DNA of 64,000 nucleotides from Candidatus Saccharimonadota bacterium (GTDB lineage Bacteria > Patescibacteriota > Saccharimonadia > Saccharimonadales > UBA4665). Shown here piece by piece: positions 32,931 through 41,635 of the stretch. The notes under the pieces were generated by a model. The model saw only the letters and a list, made by a program, of their open reading frames with translations, made no database searches and was not told where the DNA came from. The DNA is taken from assembly GCA_029288485.1 (NCBI GenBank), contig JARIHC010000005.1, positions 24,067-88,066 of the forward strand, given 5' to 3'. Position numbers and translations under genes: made by a program. How positions within the stretch are numbered: the first letter of the stretch is position 1; every line of letters starts with the position of its first letter.

Positions 32931-33745
32931 GCGATGGCTGGTATAGGTTGGCTTGCTAAGGTTGTTTCTTCGACGCCTACACTAACTCCGGCTGATACAG
33001 CCCTGCTCTCGTTAATATGATTTATGATTACTGGTACGCGAGGCAGGTTGACGTGTTCGGTAGGATGCCAGGTTTTTAGTGTTTTAACGTCATCAGAAAT
33101 TCCAAAACTACGTCTAATGGCCCACTCTGCCCCAGGGATTGGCGGCACAACCAACCGCTTATCTAGTCGGCGGCCTTCAGGTAAATTAACTTCTAGACCA
33201 TGCGGCGGTATTATTAACGCGTCAGAAGGGCTAGCAATTAGGTGCAGCGGCACTCCGGCAGGCCATTCGTTGGCCATTTTTTCTTGGTGTTCTTGCATGA
33301 AAGGCGAATCATGTCGCAAATGCTCGGCTTCCTTAGGGTTGCCCAGCCCATGCCGCAAAGCAAGAGTTGCCGGAGTCTCGTGCTTATAGCCGGATTGAGC
33401 TCCGCCCAAAGATGCTACCTCGTCTACAAGGTCTGGCCTATCTAAAGCTATGGACGTGGCAATCAAACCGCCCAAAGAATGGCCTATCAAGAACATCCGC
33501 CGCCTGTCAAGGCGCTCGTATATGCATTCTAATAACTCCGTAGTTCTTTTTTGGATTTCCCCCGGTTCGGCTATACCTCGGTCTGGCGGAGCAATAAAAC
33601 GTTTAGCGGGCGGCAGATCAGTGGTTTTATCATTCAAAAGCGGAGCATACCAAAACGCCAGACGTTTTACGGTCAGCAAGCCGCCGATAGCTACAAGGGG
33701 TGCCATTTGTGTGTTCGAATTAGCCTCGGGGGCGAGCTCAGCCAT
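32927..33745 (-). CDS. alpha/beta hydrolase
   Basis: 272 residues. The nucleophile elbow IGHSLGG is at residues about 87-93 with Ser90, an Asp-containing PSDALI follows near residue 170, and the likely catalytic His is in PTEHVNLPRVP near residue 230. No signal peptide, so probably a cytosolic esterase, lipase or thioesterase. Its stop overlaps the MoxR stop by 4 nt (TTAG). Whether it belongs functionally to the adjacent locus is unknown. Confidence 0.82.
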   Translation of the reverse strand: MAELAPEANSNTQMAPLVAIGGLLTVKRLAFWYAPLLNDKTTDLPPAKRFIAPPDRGIAEPGEIQKRTTELLECIYERLDRRRMFLIGHSLGGLIATSIALDRPDLVDEVASLGGAQSGYKHETPATLALRHGLGNPKEAEHLRHDSPFMQEHQEKMANEWPAGVPLHLIASPSDALIIPPHGLEVNLPEGRRLDKRLVVPPIPGAEWAIRRSFGISDDVKTLKTWHPTEHVNLPRVPVIINHINESRAVSAGVSVGVEETTLASQPIPAIA

Positions 33746-33834
33746 ATCTTTTAATTTATCTCATTAGTATAAGCGTATTCCCCGAGTTAATATTTGTAAA
33801 GTTTTATAGCTTCAATTTTTGTCTGCTTCTCTGC

Positions 33835-33840
33835 TACAAT
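33835..33840 (+). promoter_or_regulatory. extended -10 promoter of the gatCAB operon
   Basis: TGCTACAAT ends 11 nt before the gatC ATG, with AGAGGT between as a possible Shine-Dalgarno sequence. The leader would be only a few bases. Confidence 0.5.
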
Positions 33841-33851
33841 TAGAGGTAATC

Positions 33852-34145
33852 ATGGCAAAATTGACCCGGGAAGATGTATTAAAATTGGCTCTACTTGCGC
33901 GCCTAGATCTTACTGACGAGGAGATTGAGGAGTTCCAGGGCGAGCTCTCGGCGATATTGCAATATGTGGAACAGTTGCAAAGTGTCGAAGTTGATGGGCT
34001 GAAGCCGACCAATCAAGTTACTGGTCTCATCAATGTTACGCGGCCAGACGAAGTTAAAGACTATGGCTACAAGCCGGAAAAACTACTAGAGAACGTACCA
34101 GAAGTTAAGGATAACCAGATCAAAGTCAAAAGGATGCTCGGTTAA
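33852..34145 (+). CDS. gatC: aspartyl/glutamyl-tRNA amidotransferase subunit C
   Basis: 97 residues, typical GatC length. LTREDVLKLALLARLDLTDE at the N-terminus and the VDGLKPTNQV segment are characteristic. GatC clamps GatA and GatB together in the enzyme that amidates misacylated Glu-tRNA-Gln or Asp-tRNA-Asn. Start ATG 33852 has AGAGGT upstream. The stop shares one base with the gatA ATG (TAATG). Confidence 0.95.
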   Translation: MAKLTREDVLKLALLARLDLTDEEIEEFQGELSAILQYVEQLQSVEVDGLKPTNQVTGLINVTRPDEVKDYGYKPEKLLENVPEVKDNQIKVKRMLG

Positions 34146-35560
34146 TGGGCCAGTGGTTGTCGATTAGCCAGATTGCCGGCGGGGTCAGCAGCGGCAAGTT
34201 AAAGGCTGTGGATCTAGTAGAGCAGTCCCTTAAAATTATTACCGATAAAAAAGAGTATGATGCGATTATTGCTACTACCGAGGAGCGGGCTCTCCGGCGT
34301 GCCCAGCAAGTTGACGCTGGCGAAATAACTGGCCGCTTAGCTGGCGTCCCGTTTATAGCCAAAGATAATTTCTTAGCGTTTGGCGCTGAGACCACTGCTG
34401 CTAGCAACATTCTGCGCGGCTTCAATGCCCCATATCAAGCAACCGCAATAGAAAAGCTAGAAGCCGAAGGCGCAATTTGCGTAGCCAAAGCTAATCTGGA
34501 CGCTTTTGCGCATGGAACCTCCACGGAAAACAGCGACTTTTTCACTACCAAAAATCCTCACGACAAGACTCGGGTACCAGGCGGCAGCTCAGGTGGTTCT
34601 GCGGCGGCTGTAGTGCTAGATATGGCTCCGTTTGCACTTGGTACCGATACTGGTGGCTCCATTCGCCAGCCAGCCAGTTTTAGCGGATGTGTAGGCTACA
34701 AGCCGACCTATGGATTAGTTAGTCGCAGCGGTGTAGTGGCTATGGGGTCCAGCCTAGACGTGATCGGTCCGCTCACGCGTACGGTGGAAGATGCCGCGCT
34801 TGTGTTAGATGTTATAGCCGGCCGCGACGATCTGGATGGCACTACTATAGAGCGCGACCCAGCCGGTTATACCAAACTAGACGACTCCTCCTTAAAGGGT
34901 AAAAAGATTGGTGTCGTGTGCGAACATATGGGCGAAGAGCTGGATCCAAAAATTATAGAAATTGTTAATGGAGCGGTTAAAAAACTAGAAGATGCTGGCG
35001 CCGAGGTTACCGAAATACGTTTACCATCTTTGCCGATGGCCTTGGCGGCTTATTACATATTATGTCCGGCAGAAGTTAGCAGTAATCTGGGGCGCTACGA
35101 CGGGCAGCGCTTTGGTTACAACTTCGGCGAGGCAAAAAACATGAACGATAGTTATTCTAAGTCGCGCGGCCGGGGTTTTGGCAAAGAAGCTAAACGGCGC
35201 ATTATGATCGGTACGCATGTTTTGAGCACAGGCTATTACGACGCCTATTATAAGCAAGCTCAAACAGTACGAACTAAGCTCATTAATGAGTGCGAAGAGG
35301 CTTTTAAACAAGTGGACTTTTTGGTCGGGCCAGTAGCACCGACGACAGCTTTCAAGATTGGTGAAAATACTGGCGATCCGCTAAAGATGTATCTGGGCGA
35401 TGTCATGACAGTAGGAGTGAACTTAATTGGCAACGCGGCTATTAGCTTGCCGGCTGGTGAAATAGAGGGTTTGCCGGTAGGTATACAACTTATGGCACCG
35501 CAACGAGAAGATCGTAAATTATTATCATTAGCCAAACAGGCAGAGGAGGTACTCGCATGA
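34145..35560 (+). CDS. gatA: aspartyl/glutamyl-tRNA amidotransferase subunit A
   Basis: 471 residues with the amidase signature. The Ser-cisSer-Lys triad is visible as the Lys in FIAKDN and the serines in PGGSSGGSAAAV and TGGSIRQPA. It releases ammonia from glutamine for GatB. Its presence implies that this organism charges Gln (and perhaps Asn) tRNA indirectly. The stop overlaps the next start (ATGA). Confidence 0.97.
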   Translation: MGQWLSISQIAGGVSSGKLKAVDLVEQSLKIITDKKEYDAIIATTEERALRRAQQVDAGEITGRLAGVPFIAKDNFLAFGAETTAASNILRGFNAPYQATAIEKLEAEGAICVAKANLDAFAHGTSTENSDFFTTKNPHDKTRVPGGSSGGSAAAVVLDMAPFALGTDTGGSIRQPASFSGCVGYKPTYGLVSRSGVVAMGSSLDVIGPLTRTVEDAALVLDVIAGRDDLDGTTIERDPAGYTKLDDSSLKGKKIGVVCEHMGEELDPKIIEIVNGAVKKLEDAGAEVTEIRLPSLPMALAAYYILCPAEVSSNLGRYDGQRFGYNFGEAKNMNDSYSKSRGRGFGKEAKRRIMIGTHVLSTGYYDAYYKQAQTVRTKLINECEEAFKQVDFLVGPVAPTTAFKIGENTGDPLKMYLGDVMTVGVNLIGNAAISLPAGEIEGLPVGIQLMAPQREDRKLLSLAKQAEEVLA

Positions 35561-35901
35561 GGCTGTTACGCCGCCGTATAAAGACCAAGAAATTTCAGCA
35601 GCGCTGGCATGACCTGCAAAAGCACTGCGCGACACGTAAAACTTGGCCTGAGGCAGTTATAGCAGCTGATGATTTGCTTTGCGAAGCGCTTAAAAAAAGC
35701 GGTTATAAGGGCAAAACTACCGGGGAGCGGCTGGTGGCGGCGCAGCACGACCTGAGCGCTAACGAAGAAGTTTGGTTCGGCCATAAACTGCGAAACAAAA
35801 TAACCGATACTGATGTTCGCAAACTTAAAAAACAAGACATTTTAGAGGCTTTAGCTGGTTTTCGCCAGGCGCTGCGTGATCTGGGGGCCCTGGAACAATG
35901 A
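35557..35901 (+). CDS. small HEPN-like protein inside the gatCAB operon
   Basis: 114 residues, all-helical and basic at the N-terminus. The segment AVIAADDLLCEALKKSGYKGKT and the later VWFGHKLRNKITD resemble HEPN-type helical bundles, where R-x4-H (RNxxxH) forms a ribonuclease site; here the motif reads RNKITD, so the His is replaced. It overlaps gatA and gatB by 4 nt on each side, so it is co-translated with both. Whether it binds the amidotransferase or tRNA is unknown. The fold assignment is tentative. Confidence 0.65.
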   Translation: MRLLRRRIKTKKFQQRWHDLQKHCATRKTWPEAVIAADDLLCEALKKSGYKGKTTGERLVAAQHDLSANEEVWFGHKLRNKITDTDVRKLKKQDILEALAGFRQALRDLGALEQ

Positions 35902-37337
35902 TCTCTCAAGAAGTGCGAGCCAAATATCGGCCCACTATTGGTATTGAATGCCATGTTCAGCTTAAAACCAAGACCAAATTATTCTCAGCGGTCGGCAATG
36001 ATGCTCGTGAAGCACCGCCTAATACTTTAGTTAGCCACATTGATTTCGGCTTGCCCGGCGCGCTGCCGGTTCTAAACGAAGAAGCTATTCATTTAGCTAC
36101 GCGCGCTGCCTTCGCACTTGGAGCTGAACCGGAACACTTCAGTAAATTTGACCGCAAACATTATTTTTATCCAGATCTTCCCAAAGGCTATCAGATTAGC
36201 CAGTATGACCAGCCGATTATTGCTGAGGGTTCTGTAGCTATAGAAGTAGATGGTCAGCAAATGACAGTTGGAGTTACTCGTGCTCACTTGGAAGAAGACG
36301 CTGGCAAGAGTATACACCACGCTGGTCAAGATTACAGTCTGGTGGACCTGAACCGTGCAGGTACGCCACTGCTGGAAATTGTCAGCGAACCTGATATGCA
36401 TTCAGCCGCCGAAGCCAAAGCCTATGCACGAGAGCTGTATCTACGTATGCGTTACGCCGATGTATCCGACGCCAACCTGTTCTACGGCAACATGCGCTTC
36501 GACGTTAACGTTAGCGTCAGTCAAACCGACCAGCTCGGCACGCGCTCTGAAACCAAGAACCTGAACAGCTTTAAAGCGGTCGAAAAAGCTATTGAATACG
36601 AAATAACTCGCCAGATTGAGCTATTGGAAGCTGGCAAAGAAGTTGTGCAGGAAACTCGCGGTTGGGATGACAGCAAACAAAAGACCTTCACTCAACGCAC
36701 CAAAGAGGATGCGGAAGACTATCGCTATATGCCGGACCCTGACATCCCGCCAATTATTATCGAACAGGGCTACATCGACAAGATTAAAAAAGACATGCCA
36801 AAGCTACCGCCTGAGCTCAGGGAAGACTTGGCCAAGCTAGATGTTGAGACAAGTGTAATAGAAGATATCCTAGACAGGCCTGAAATTTTAGAAACGGTTA
36901 CGAAGGTGCTGGAAAATGGCAACGCAAAAAGCGCACGCCGCACAGCTTTTTGGTTACTGCAAACACAACCCCAAGATGGTGAAGAAAAGCGAAGCATTGA
37001 AATTGACATTGAACGCCTGAATGAATTGTCTGGTTTGCTGGATGAAAACAAGCTCAGTTCAACCAACGCTAAAATGGTCTTTGAAGAGATGTTATTTACT
37101 GATTTCTCTCCAACCAGAATCGCTGAAGACAAAAACTGGCTGCAGGTTTCCGACGAAGGGGAAATCGCAAAGATAGTCGAGCAGGTTATTGCGGACAACC
37201 AAAAAGCCGCCGAAGACGTTAAGAACGGCGAGATGAAGGCTATCGGTTTCTTGGTCGGCCAAGTTATGAAGGCTAGTCAGGGCAAAGCCAATCCATCGCT
37301 CGCTCAAAAACTTATCAAAAACCAGCTTGGTTTATGA
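35898..37337 (+). CDS. gatB: aspartyl/glutamyl-tRNA amidotransferase subunit B
   Basis: 479 residues. GIECHVQLKTKTKLF at the N-terminus, FGLPGALPVLN, KHYFYPDLPKGYQISQYD and the C-terminal YqeY-like helical tail (MKAIGFLVGQVMKASQGKAN) are standard GatB blocks. It performs the ATP-dependent activation and amidation of the tRNA-bound acid. It ends 20 nt before a convergent gene; a T8 run at 37352-37359 follows, without a clean hairpin. Confidence 0.97.
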   Translation: MISQEVRAKYRPTIGIECHVQLKTKTKLFSAVGNDAREAPPNTLVSHIDFGLPGALPVLNEEAIHLATRAAFALGAEPEHFSKFDRKHYFYPDLPKGYQISQYDQPIIAEGSVAIEVDGQQMTVGVTRAHLEEDAGKSIHHAGQDYSLVDLNRAGTPLLEIVSEPDMHSAAEAKAYARELYLRMRYADVSDANLFYGNMRFDVNVSVSQTDQLGTRSETKNLNSFKAVEKAIEYEITRQIELLEAGKEVVQETRGWDDSKQKTFTQRTKEDAEDYRYMPDPDIPPIIIEQGYIDKIKKDMPKLPPELREDLAKLDVETSVIEDILDRPEILETVTKVLENGNAKSARRTAFWLLQTQPQDGEEKRSIEIDIERLNELSGLLDENKLSSTNAKMVFEEMLFTDFSPTRIAEDKNWLQVSDEGEIAKIVEQVIADNQKAAEDVKNGEMKAIGFLVGQVMKASQGKANPSLAQKLIKNQLGL

Positions 37338-37357
37338 TCTTTAAGCAGTGATTTTTT

Positions 37358-37909
37358 TTAACGCACCTGCGCCTGATCTAAGAAACTAATTGCTTGATCT
37401 ATTGTAATAAAAGCTCCCTGGTCCCCAGAGTTAGTTATATCCAATGTGCGCCACCCAGTTATCCTATTGCTTTCGTCAAATTCAGGCCACTCAATTACAT
37501 GGGTATGAACCTTTGCCAAGGGCAGAGTAATTTCTGAGCCAGTTAAGGGGTGCCTTAACGCAACGCCTAAATCTACTGGTACTTCTTTCCAGATTTCACT
37601 CTGATCGCTGCCCGTGGAGTGCTGGGGCAAATTTTCAGCCAACTCGGATTGACTGCTGACTAAGCCGACATCGTATGATACTCCATGAATATCTTGGGTC
37701 CCGCAGCTAGCCAAGGTGCCGTAACGGGTATTTCTATAGCCTTCTTCTGTGGGGCTACCATTTGCCCCTCCAGTAACGGTCCGAAAACTTCTTCGGTGCA
37801 TAGCTTCCGCCGTTTGCTGATTAAGGGCAGTTTCCTGTTCTGGAGAGATGCGCAAAACCAGAGTATTTAAAATCTCTGCTCCACTTTGACTGGTCGATGT
37901 TTCGGCCAT
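37358..37909 (-). CDS. hypothetical protein, 183 residues
   Basis: I do not recognise it. The protein is soluble, Ser/Thr/Gln/Glu-rich at the N-terminus and has an aromatic/His-containing segment (LAKVHTHVIEWPEF) near residue 135. A GAGGT ribosome site about 7 nt before the ATG supports the start. It follows the 37955 gene on the same strand by 45 nt, and both could be one unit. Confidence 0.55.
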   Translation of the reverse strand: MAETSTSQSGAEILNTLVLRISPEQETALNQQTAEAMHRRSFRTVTGGANGSPTEEGYRNTRYGTLASCGTQDIHGVSYDVGLVSSQSELAENLPQHSTGSDQSEIWKEVPVDLGVALRHPLTGSEITLPLAKVHTHVIEWPEFDESNRITGWRTLDITNSGDQGAFITIDQAISFLDQAQVR

Positions 37910-37954
37910 AAATTTACCTCGTATATCAACTTATATGCTTAAAACAAAACTTAA

Positions 37955-38503
37955 TTAAGCTCCGCTAGCGCCTACTTCCACTTCGGATTCGGCTGCCGAA
38001 TGCCATTCTAAACCGCTAAGAGGCGTCTTGAATAACTGCCCATCGAGCGCGAAATATACAACAGGCTCATACAGCAAGGCCTTCTGAAATGCCTCGTAAT
38101 CATCGTCAGAGCCTTCGTCCTCGCGCTTACTCGCTTCGTCCGCATCTGGCACGATGATTTTAACATCTTCCGTTGTTTGTCCTAGCAATGGCTGGTAGCC
38201 GCCTGGCCCGATAGTTACGGAGTAAATTCCGCCTTCAGGAAGAGCTTCTATCTTGCCTTCTTCTAGAAAAGATTTGTGAACGTCGCTATTAATTTCAAAT
38301 TCAACCCATGGATTACCATACTTATCCGTTTTGATAGAATCAATAATTATGCCACCCCTCACAGTCTCATTTAGGCTATTTTCATATTCTTGCCGAGCTG
38401 TTTCTTTGCTGGCAATAGCTTCTTTAACTCGTTCGCCTGAATCGATGTATGCTTGCCTGGCTTCTTCCATATCTATTGTTGTGCCCGGTATTGTCTCTGG
38501 CAT
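37955..38503 (-). CDS. hypothetical protein, 182 residues
   Basis: I do not recognise it. An N-terminal helix rich in Glu, Ala and Lys (residues about 10-50) precedes a beta-rich region with PWVEFEIN, YSVTIGPGGYQP and VVYFALDGQLFKTPL, with a Glu/Asp-rich stretch between. The ATG follows a strong AAGGAGAG site by 4 nt. A minus-strand TATACT at 38559-38564 would give a leader of about 50 nt. Confidence 0.58.
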   Translation of the reverse strand: MPETIPGTTIDMEEARQAYIDSGERVKEAIASKETARQEYENSLNETVRGGIIIDSIKTDKYGNPWVEFEINSDVHKSFLEEGKIEALPEGGIYSVTIGPGGYQPLLGQTTEDVKIIVPDADEASKREDEGSDDDYEAFQKALLYEPVVYFALDGQLFKTPLSGLEWHSAAESEVEVGASGA

Positions 38504-38579
38504 AATCTCTCCTTTATCTTAAGTCATATTATTTAATTCTCCTTTTAGCCAAAATGCAAGTATAAGCAATTAGGCGTGC

Positions 38580-38585
38580 TACAAT
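38580..38585 (+). promoter_or_regulatory. extended -10 promoter of the methyltransferase gene
   Basis: TGCTACAAT ends 7 nt before ATG 38593. No Shine-Dalgarno sequence is present; the transcript is likely leaderless. Confidence 0.55.
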
Positions 38586-38592
38586 CGTGCCC

Positions 38593-39288
38593 ATGAGAAA
38601 GCAGCAGGCTATTTGGTTGAAAGAGCATGGCTCGCAGGCTATGTTACCGGCATTGGCTGAGCAAAAACCTGCTAGCGGTGTAGTCAAGTTCATTGATTTT
38701 TTAAAAAGTCAGAGCGTCGATATTAAAGGCAGAGCTATAGATATAGGCTGTGGCCGCGGACGAAACACGGTTTATTTGGCCGAACTCGGGCTGGATGTTT
38801 TTGCTGTTGACTACATTCAGCCTGCGCTTGATTCTGCTCAAAAACTAGCCGAGTCTAAGGGCGTGGCAGAAAAAGTTCATTTAATTCACGCGGCAATTGA
38901 CGAACCATGGGACTTTCCGAATGATTATTTTGACTTTGCAATTGATTGCTTTTCTTCGATAGACATAGAAACCAAAGAAGGCCGCCAAACTTATAAAAAC
39001 GAATTACTTCGCACTTTAAAGCATGGCGGCTATGCGTTGGTGCGTGTGGTGTCAGCTGACGACGAGTGGGAGATTGAGGCCGCTAAAAATGCTACAGGCT
39101 CAGAACCCAATAGTGTTATATGGAAAGAAAACGGCAAGTTTCAGAAAAATTATGATGAACAAGAACTAGGGGACTTCTATAAAGACTTCATGGTGCTTCG
39201 TATAGAAAAAATATCGAAGCCTGCTACTAAAGCCGGCCGCAAAGGTACGGCCACAGATTTCTGGATGGTTATACAAAAGAAGTCGTAA
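38593..39288 (+). CDS. class I SAM-dependent methyltransferase
   Basis: 231 residues. Motif I is AIDIGCGRGRNTVYLAELG at about residue 47, with the acidic residue of motif II in FAVDYIQPAL, and motif IV in FDFAIDCFSSID. The substrate cannot be told; small-molecule and protein methylases share this fold. ATG 38593 is preferred over GTG 38587 because the -10 hexamer ends only one base before the GTG. Confidence 0.88.
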   Translation: MRKQQAIWLKEHGSQAMLPALAEQKPASGVVKFIDFLKSQSVDIKGRAIDIGCGRGRNTVYLAELGLDVFAVDYIQPALDSAQKLAESKGVAEKVHLIHAAIDEPWDFPNDYFDFAIDCFSSIDIETKEGRQTYKNELLRTLKHGGYALVRVVSADDEWEIEAAKNATGSEPNSVIWKENGKFQKNYDEQELGDFYKDFMVLRIEKISKPATKAGRKGTATDFWMVIQKKS

Positions 39289-39289
39289 G

Positions 39290-39814
39290 CTATTGTTGCC
39301 CTGATTGCAGCTCAGCAGTTTGGTGAACGTATGTTCGCAATGTGGCGAATGTGCCATTAACAGTTAAGTCACTATTGTCGTCGAAGCACATAACGGCACC
39401 TTCGCCGATTTGAGGAACGCCATTTTTGACGGGAAACTTAACGTGATCAACAGTAGTGCCCCATCCGTTATCTCTAGCGAAATTAAGAGTTAAATCATCT
39501 TGAGAGGCGGTTATTTCGGTCGTCGTCACGACATTCCCGCTATACCTTGGGAGATCAATGCTCCCGCCTGCTTTAAGAGCCCGGGCCTGAAGAGTCAAGA
39601 CATCTTGTCTAGCAGTTTCTAGTGCTTGAGGCACCGTTTCCTGCGGATGGGGCGTTTCTGCCACACTATAATCAAGCCCACCGCAGGTGCCAAGAGGGTT
39701 AGTGTCTGCTGATTTTGTATTGCCGCAACCGGCAAACGCTAAACCTGCAAGCAGAACTGCCACAGCCGCTTTAGGGTGTTTTAGCCTTTCTATAATGCCA
39801 ATGCTTTCACTCAT
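39290..39814 (-). CDS. lipoprotein, twin of the upstream gene
   Basis: 174 residues. A basic start and hydrophobic stretch end in a lipobox-like AFAGC at about residues 26-30, which should be lipidated on the outer face of the membrane. The mature part starts GNTKSADTNP, has CGGLDYS, and a late VMCFDD, so two cysteines could pair. It is a tandem duplicate of the next upstream gene. AGGAGGAG just before the ATG is one of the strongest ribosome sites here. Function unknown. Confidence 0.72.
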   Translation of the reverse strand: MSESIGIIERLKHPKAAVAVLLAGLAFAGCGNTKSADTNPLGTCGGLDYSVAETPHPQETVPQALETARQDVLTLQARALKAGGSIDLPRYSGNVVTTTEITASQDDLTLNFARDNGWGTTVDHVKFPVKNGVPQIGEGAVMCFDDNSDLTVNGTFATLRTYVHQTAELQSGQQ

Positions 39815-39822
39815 AGCTCCTC

Positions 39823-40374
39823 CTATTTATCTAAACCAGTTGTCTCGTGTGTATACTGCTGCAAGGTACCGAAAGTGCCGTTAGTGGCTAGCTGTTGGTT
39901 ATCAACGTCGTAACAAATGACAGATCCTTTACTAACGTGAGCGACATTTCCTTTAATTGAAAAGTCAACGTGGTCAACGGTAGGGTTATCAAGCATCCAG
40001 GTACTCCTATCAAAGTTCAGACGCATACTATCTTGTGAGGCCGTTACTTCATTTACGTTTCCATTTAAGTTGTCGTCGTAACGCTGAAGATCAATACTAC
40101 CGCCAACGTTAAGGGCCCGCTCGTGCAAAATTAGGACATCTTGCTCAGCTACAGATATTACATGCCTAGGTGTTTCGCCGGGATTCAGCGGTCCTGACGC
40201 CTTGCTATAGTCGTGGCCTCCGCATTTGCCTACTGGGGTATTATCTGCCGACTTTGTGTTGCCACAGCCCGCAATTGCGACTCCTGCCATCAACAGGATC
40301 GCGAGCGTTGAGCGCGGGTGTGTAATAACATCTTTTATTCTAGATCTCTCGGCCACTTTTTTCTCCAGACTCAT
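39823..40374 (-). CDS. lipoprotein, twin of the downstream gene
   Basis: 183 residues with a lipobox AIAGC at about residues 33-37. The mature protein starts GNTKSADNTPVGKCGGHDYS and shares with its twin GGSIDL-Q-RY, EVTASQDSMRLNF, TVDHVDF and a late CYD. The twin lies 8 nt downstream. The function is unknown; the pair looks like recently diverged surface proteins. Confidence 0.72.
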   Translation of the reverse strand: MSLEKKVAERSRIKDVITHPRSTLAILLMAGVAIAGCGNTKSADNTPVGKCGGHDYSKASGPLNPGETPRHVISVAEQDVLILHERALNVGGSIDLQRYDDNLNGNVNEVTASQDSMRLNFDRSTWMLDNPTVDHVDFSIKGNVAHVSKGSVICYDVDNQQLATNGTFGTLQQYTHETTGLDK

Positions 40375-40449
40375 ATTAGTTTAAATATTTTAGTATGCTA
40401 GTGATAAATACACAAGTTTAAGGTGCAATAACTTTATATTCTTGCATGT

Positions 40450-40455
40450 TAAAAT
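40450..40455 (+). promoter_or_regulatory. -10 element of galU
   Basis: TAAAAT ends 6 nt before the GTG start of galU, so the transcript should begin at or next to the GTG. Confidence 0.55.
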
Positions 40456-40461
40456 CTAAAA

Positions 40462-41358
40462 GTGAGTCAGCAAAAAGTACAGAAAGCAGTTATTGCCGCA
40501 GCCGGGTTTGGTACGCGCTTTTTGCCGTTCACTAAAGCCATGCCCAAAGAGATGTTGCCTTTAGTAGATAAGCCGATCATCCAGTACATAGTTGAAGAGC
40601 TTGTCGGTGCCGGCATCAAAGACATCATTATTGTTACCGGTTATCATAAGCGCTCTATTGAGGATCATTTTGACCATACGAGCCTAGAGCTGCGGGCTAA
40701 CCTAAAACAGGGCGGAAAAACCGAACTGTTAGAACAAACTCGTCAAATTTCTACCTTGGCTAATTTTGCATATATTCGACAGAAAGCGCCTTATGGTACG
40801 GCTGGACCGATCTATGACGCCTCGCATTTAATTGGCGACGAGCCATTTATTTACACTTTTGCCGACGACTTCCTAGTTGCCAAGCCAAGCCGTTTCAAAC
40901 AATTATTGTCAGTGAGAGCTGAACATGGTGGCTCCGTGCTAACTTGCTTTAAGCGCAACGCCGAGGATGATTACGGTCGCTATGGTTACATTTCTGGCAA
41001 AGAAATAAAGCCCGGACTAATAGACATGGATACTATTGTCGAAAAGCCTGGCAGCGCTGATAAGGCGCCATCAGACCTGGCTTCGGTCAGCGGCTATCTG
41101 CTAGACCCAGCTATATTTGAATATCTGCATAAGCAGCGTAAGACCTATAGCGGCAATAGCGGGGAGTTTGACATTCAAAGCGTAATGCAAGACATGATAG
41201 CTGACGGCCATCATATATACGGACACGAAATTACCAATGGTCAGCACTATGACACGGGCAACCCCGCGGGGTATCTGGAGGCGGTTTTTGATTTTGCACT
41301 CAGACGCAAAGATGTAAACGGTCAACTAGGTGAATTTTTGCGCGAAAAGTTGAAATAA
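40462..41358 (+). CDS. galU: UTP--glucose-1-phosphate uridylyltransferase
   Basis: 298 residues. The nucleotidyltransferase signature AGFGTRFLPFTKAMPKEMLP is at residues 14-33, followed by IQYIVEEL, APYGTAGP and VEKPGSADKAPSDLASVSGY. It makes UDP-glucose for cell-surface glycans. The GTG start has a -10 hexamer ending 6 nt upstream and no Shine-Dalgarno sequence, a clear leaderless case. Confidence 0.95.
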   Translation: MSQQKVQKAVIAAAGFGTRFLPFTKAMPKEMLPLVDKPIIQYIVEELVGAGIKDIIIVTGYHKRSIEDHFDHTSLELRANLKQGGKTELLEQTRQISTLANFAYIRQKAPYGTAGPIYDASHLIGDEPFIYTFADDFLVAKPSRFKQLLSVRAEHGGSVLTCFKRNAEDDYGRYGYISGKEIKPGLIDMDTIVEKPGSADKAPSDLASVSGYLLDPAIFEYLHKQRKTYSGNSGEFDIQSVMQDMIADGHHIYGHEITNGQHYDTGNPAGYLEAVFDFALRRKDVNGQLGEFLREKLK

Positions 41359-41377
41359 CCTGCTGTAGTTATATACT
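41350..41377 (+). promoter_or_regulatory. promoter of the YtxG/YtxH-like gene pair
   Basis: TTGAAA (41350-41355) and TATACT (41372-41377) are 16 bp apart; the -10 ends 6 nt before the ATG at 41384. Confidence 0.55.
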
Positions 41378-41383
41378 GGGGAT

Positions 41384-41635
41384 ATGACTACAACCGACCA
41401 AGTACTGATAATAATACTTTGCGTTTTGCTTAGCTTGTTCTTTGCGCTCTGTATTGCTGTAATGGTTGCCGTTTTGAAACTAGTCGGCAGTTTGCGCCAA
41501 ATCGTAGAAAGAGCAGAAGAAGCCATGGAGTCCGTAGAGTCGGCCGCCGAAGTTCTTAGAGACACTTCCGGCAGACTGGCGCTTTTCAAGCTGATTCGTA
41601 ACATCATTAAAATGACACAAGGAAAGAAAAAATGA
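41384..41635 (+). CDS. small membrane protein (DUF948/YtxG-like)
   Basis: 83 residues. One N-terminal transmembrane helix (about residues 6-35) is followed by an amphipathic helix with heptad-like Glu/Val spacing (about residues 36-65) and a basic tail. This is the layout of DUF948/YtxG proteins, which also precede a YtxH gene in Firmicutes. It overlaps the next gene by 4 nt (ATGA). Confidence 0.6.
   Translation: MTTTDQVLIIILCVLLSLFFALCIAVMVAVLKLVGSLRQIVERAEEAMESVESAAEVLRDTSGRLALFKLIRNIIKMTQGKKK

Noticed and set aside
32927..33745. The alpha/beta hydrolase as a fifth member of the MoxR/VWA locus
   Set aside because: It is on its own transcript, lacks the shared N-terminal module and looks like an ordinary esterase; adjacency alone is weak evidence.
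37352..37359. T8 run after gatB as an intrinsic terminator
   Set aside because: The nearest hairpin (AAACCA-GCT-TGGTTT, 37319-37333) is AT-rich, inside gatB, and 18 nt from the T-run, so it does not form a standard terminator.
38520..38540. A two-codon upstream ORF (ATG ACT TAA on the minus strand) before the 37955-38503 gene
   Set aside because: It has a ribosome-site-like AAGGAG but at poor spacing and is so short that chance is the likelier explanation.
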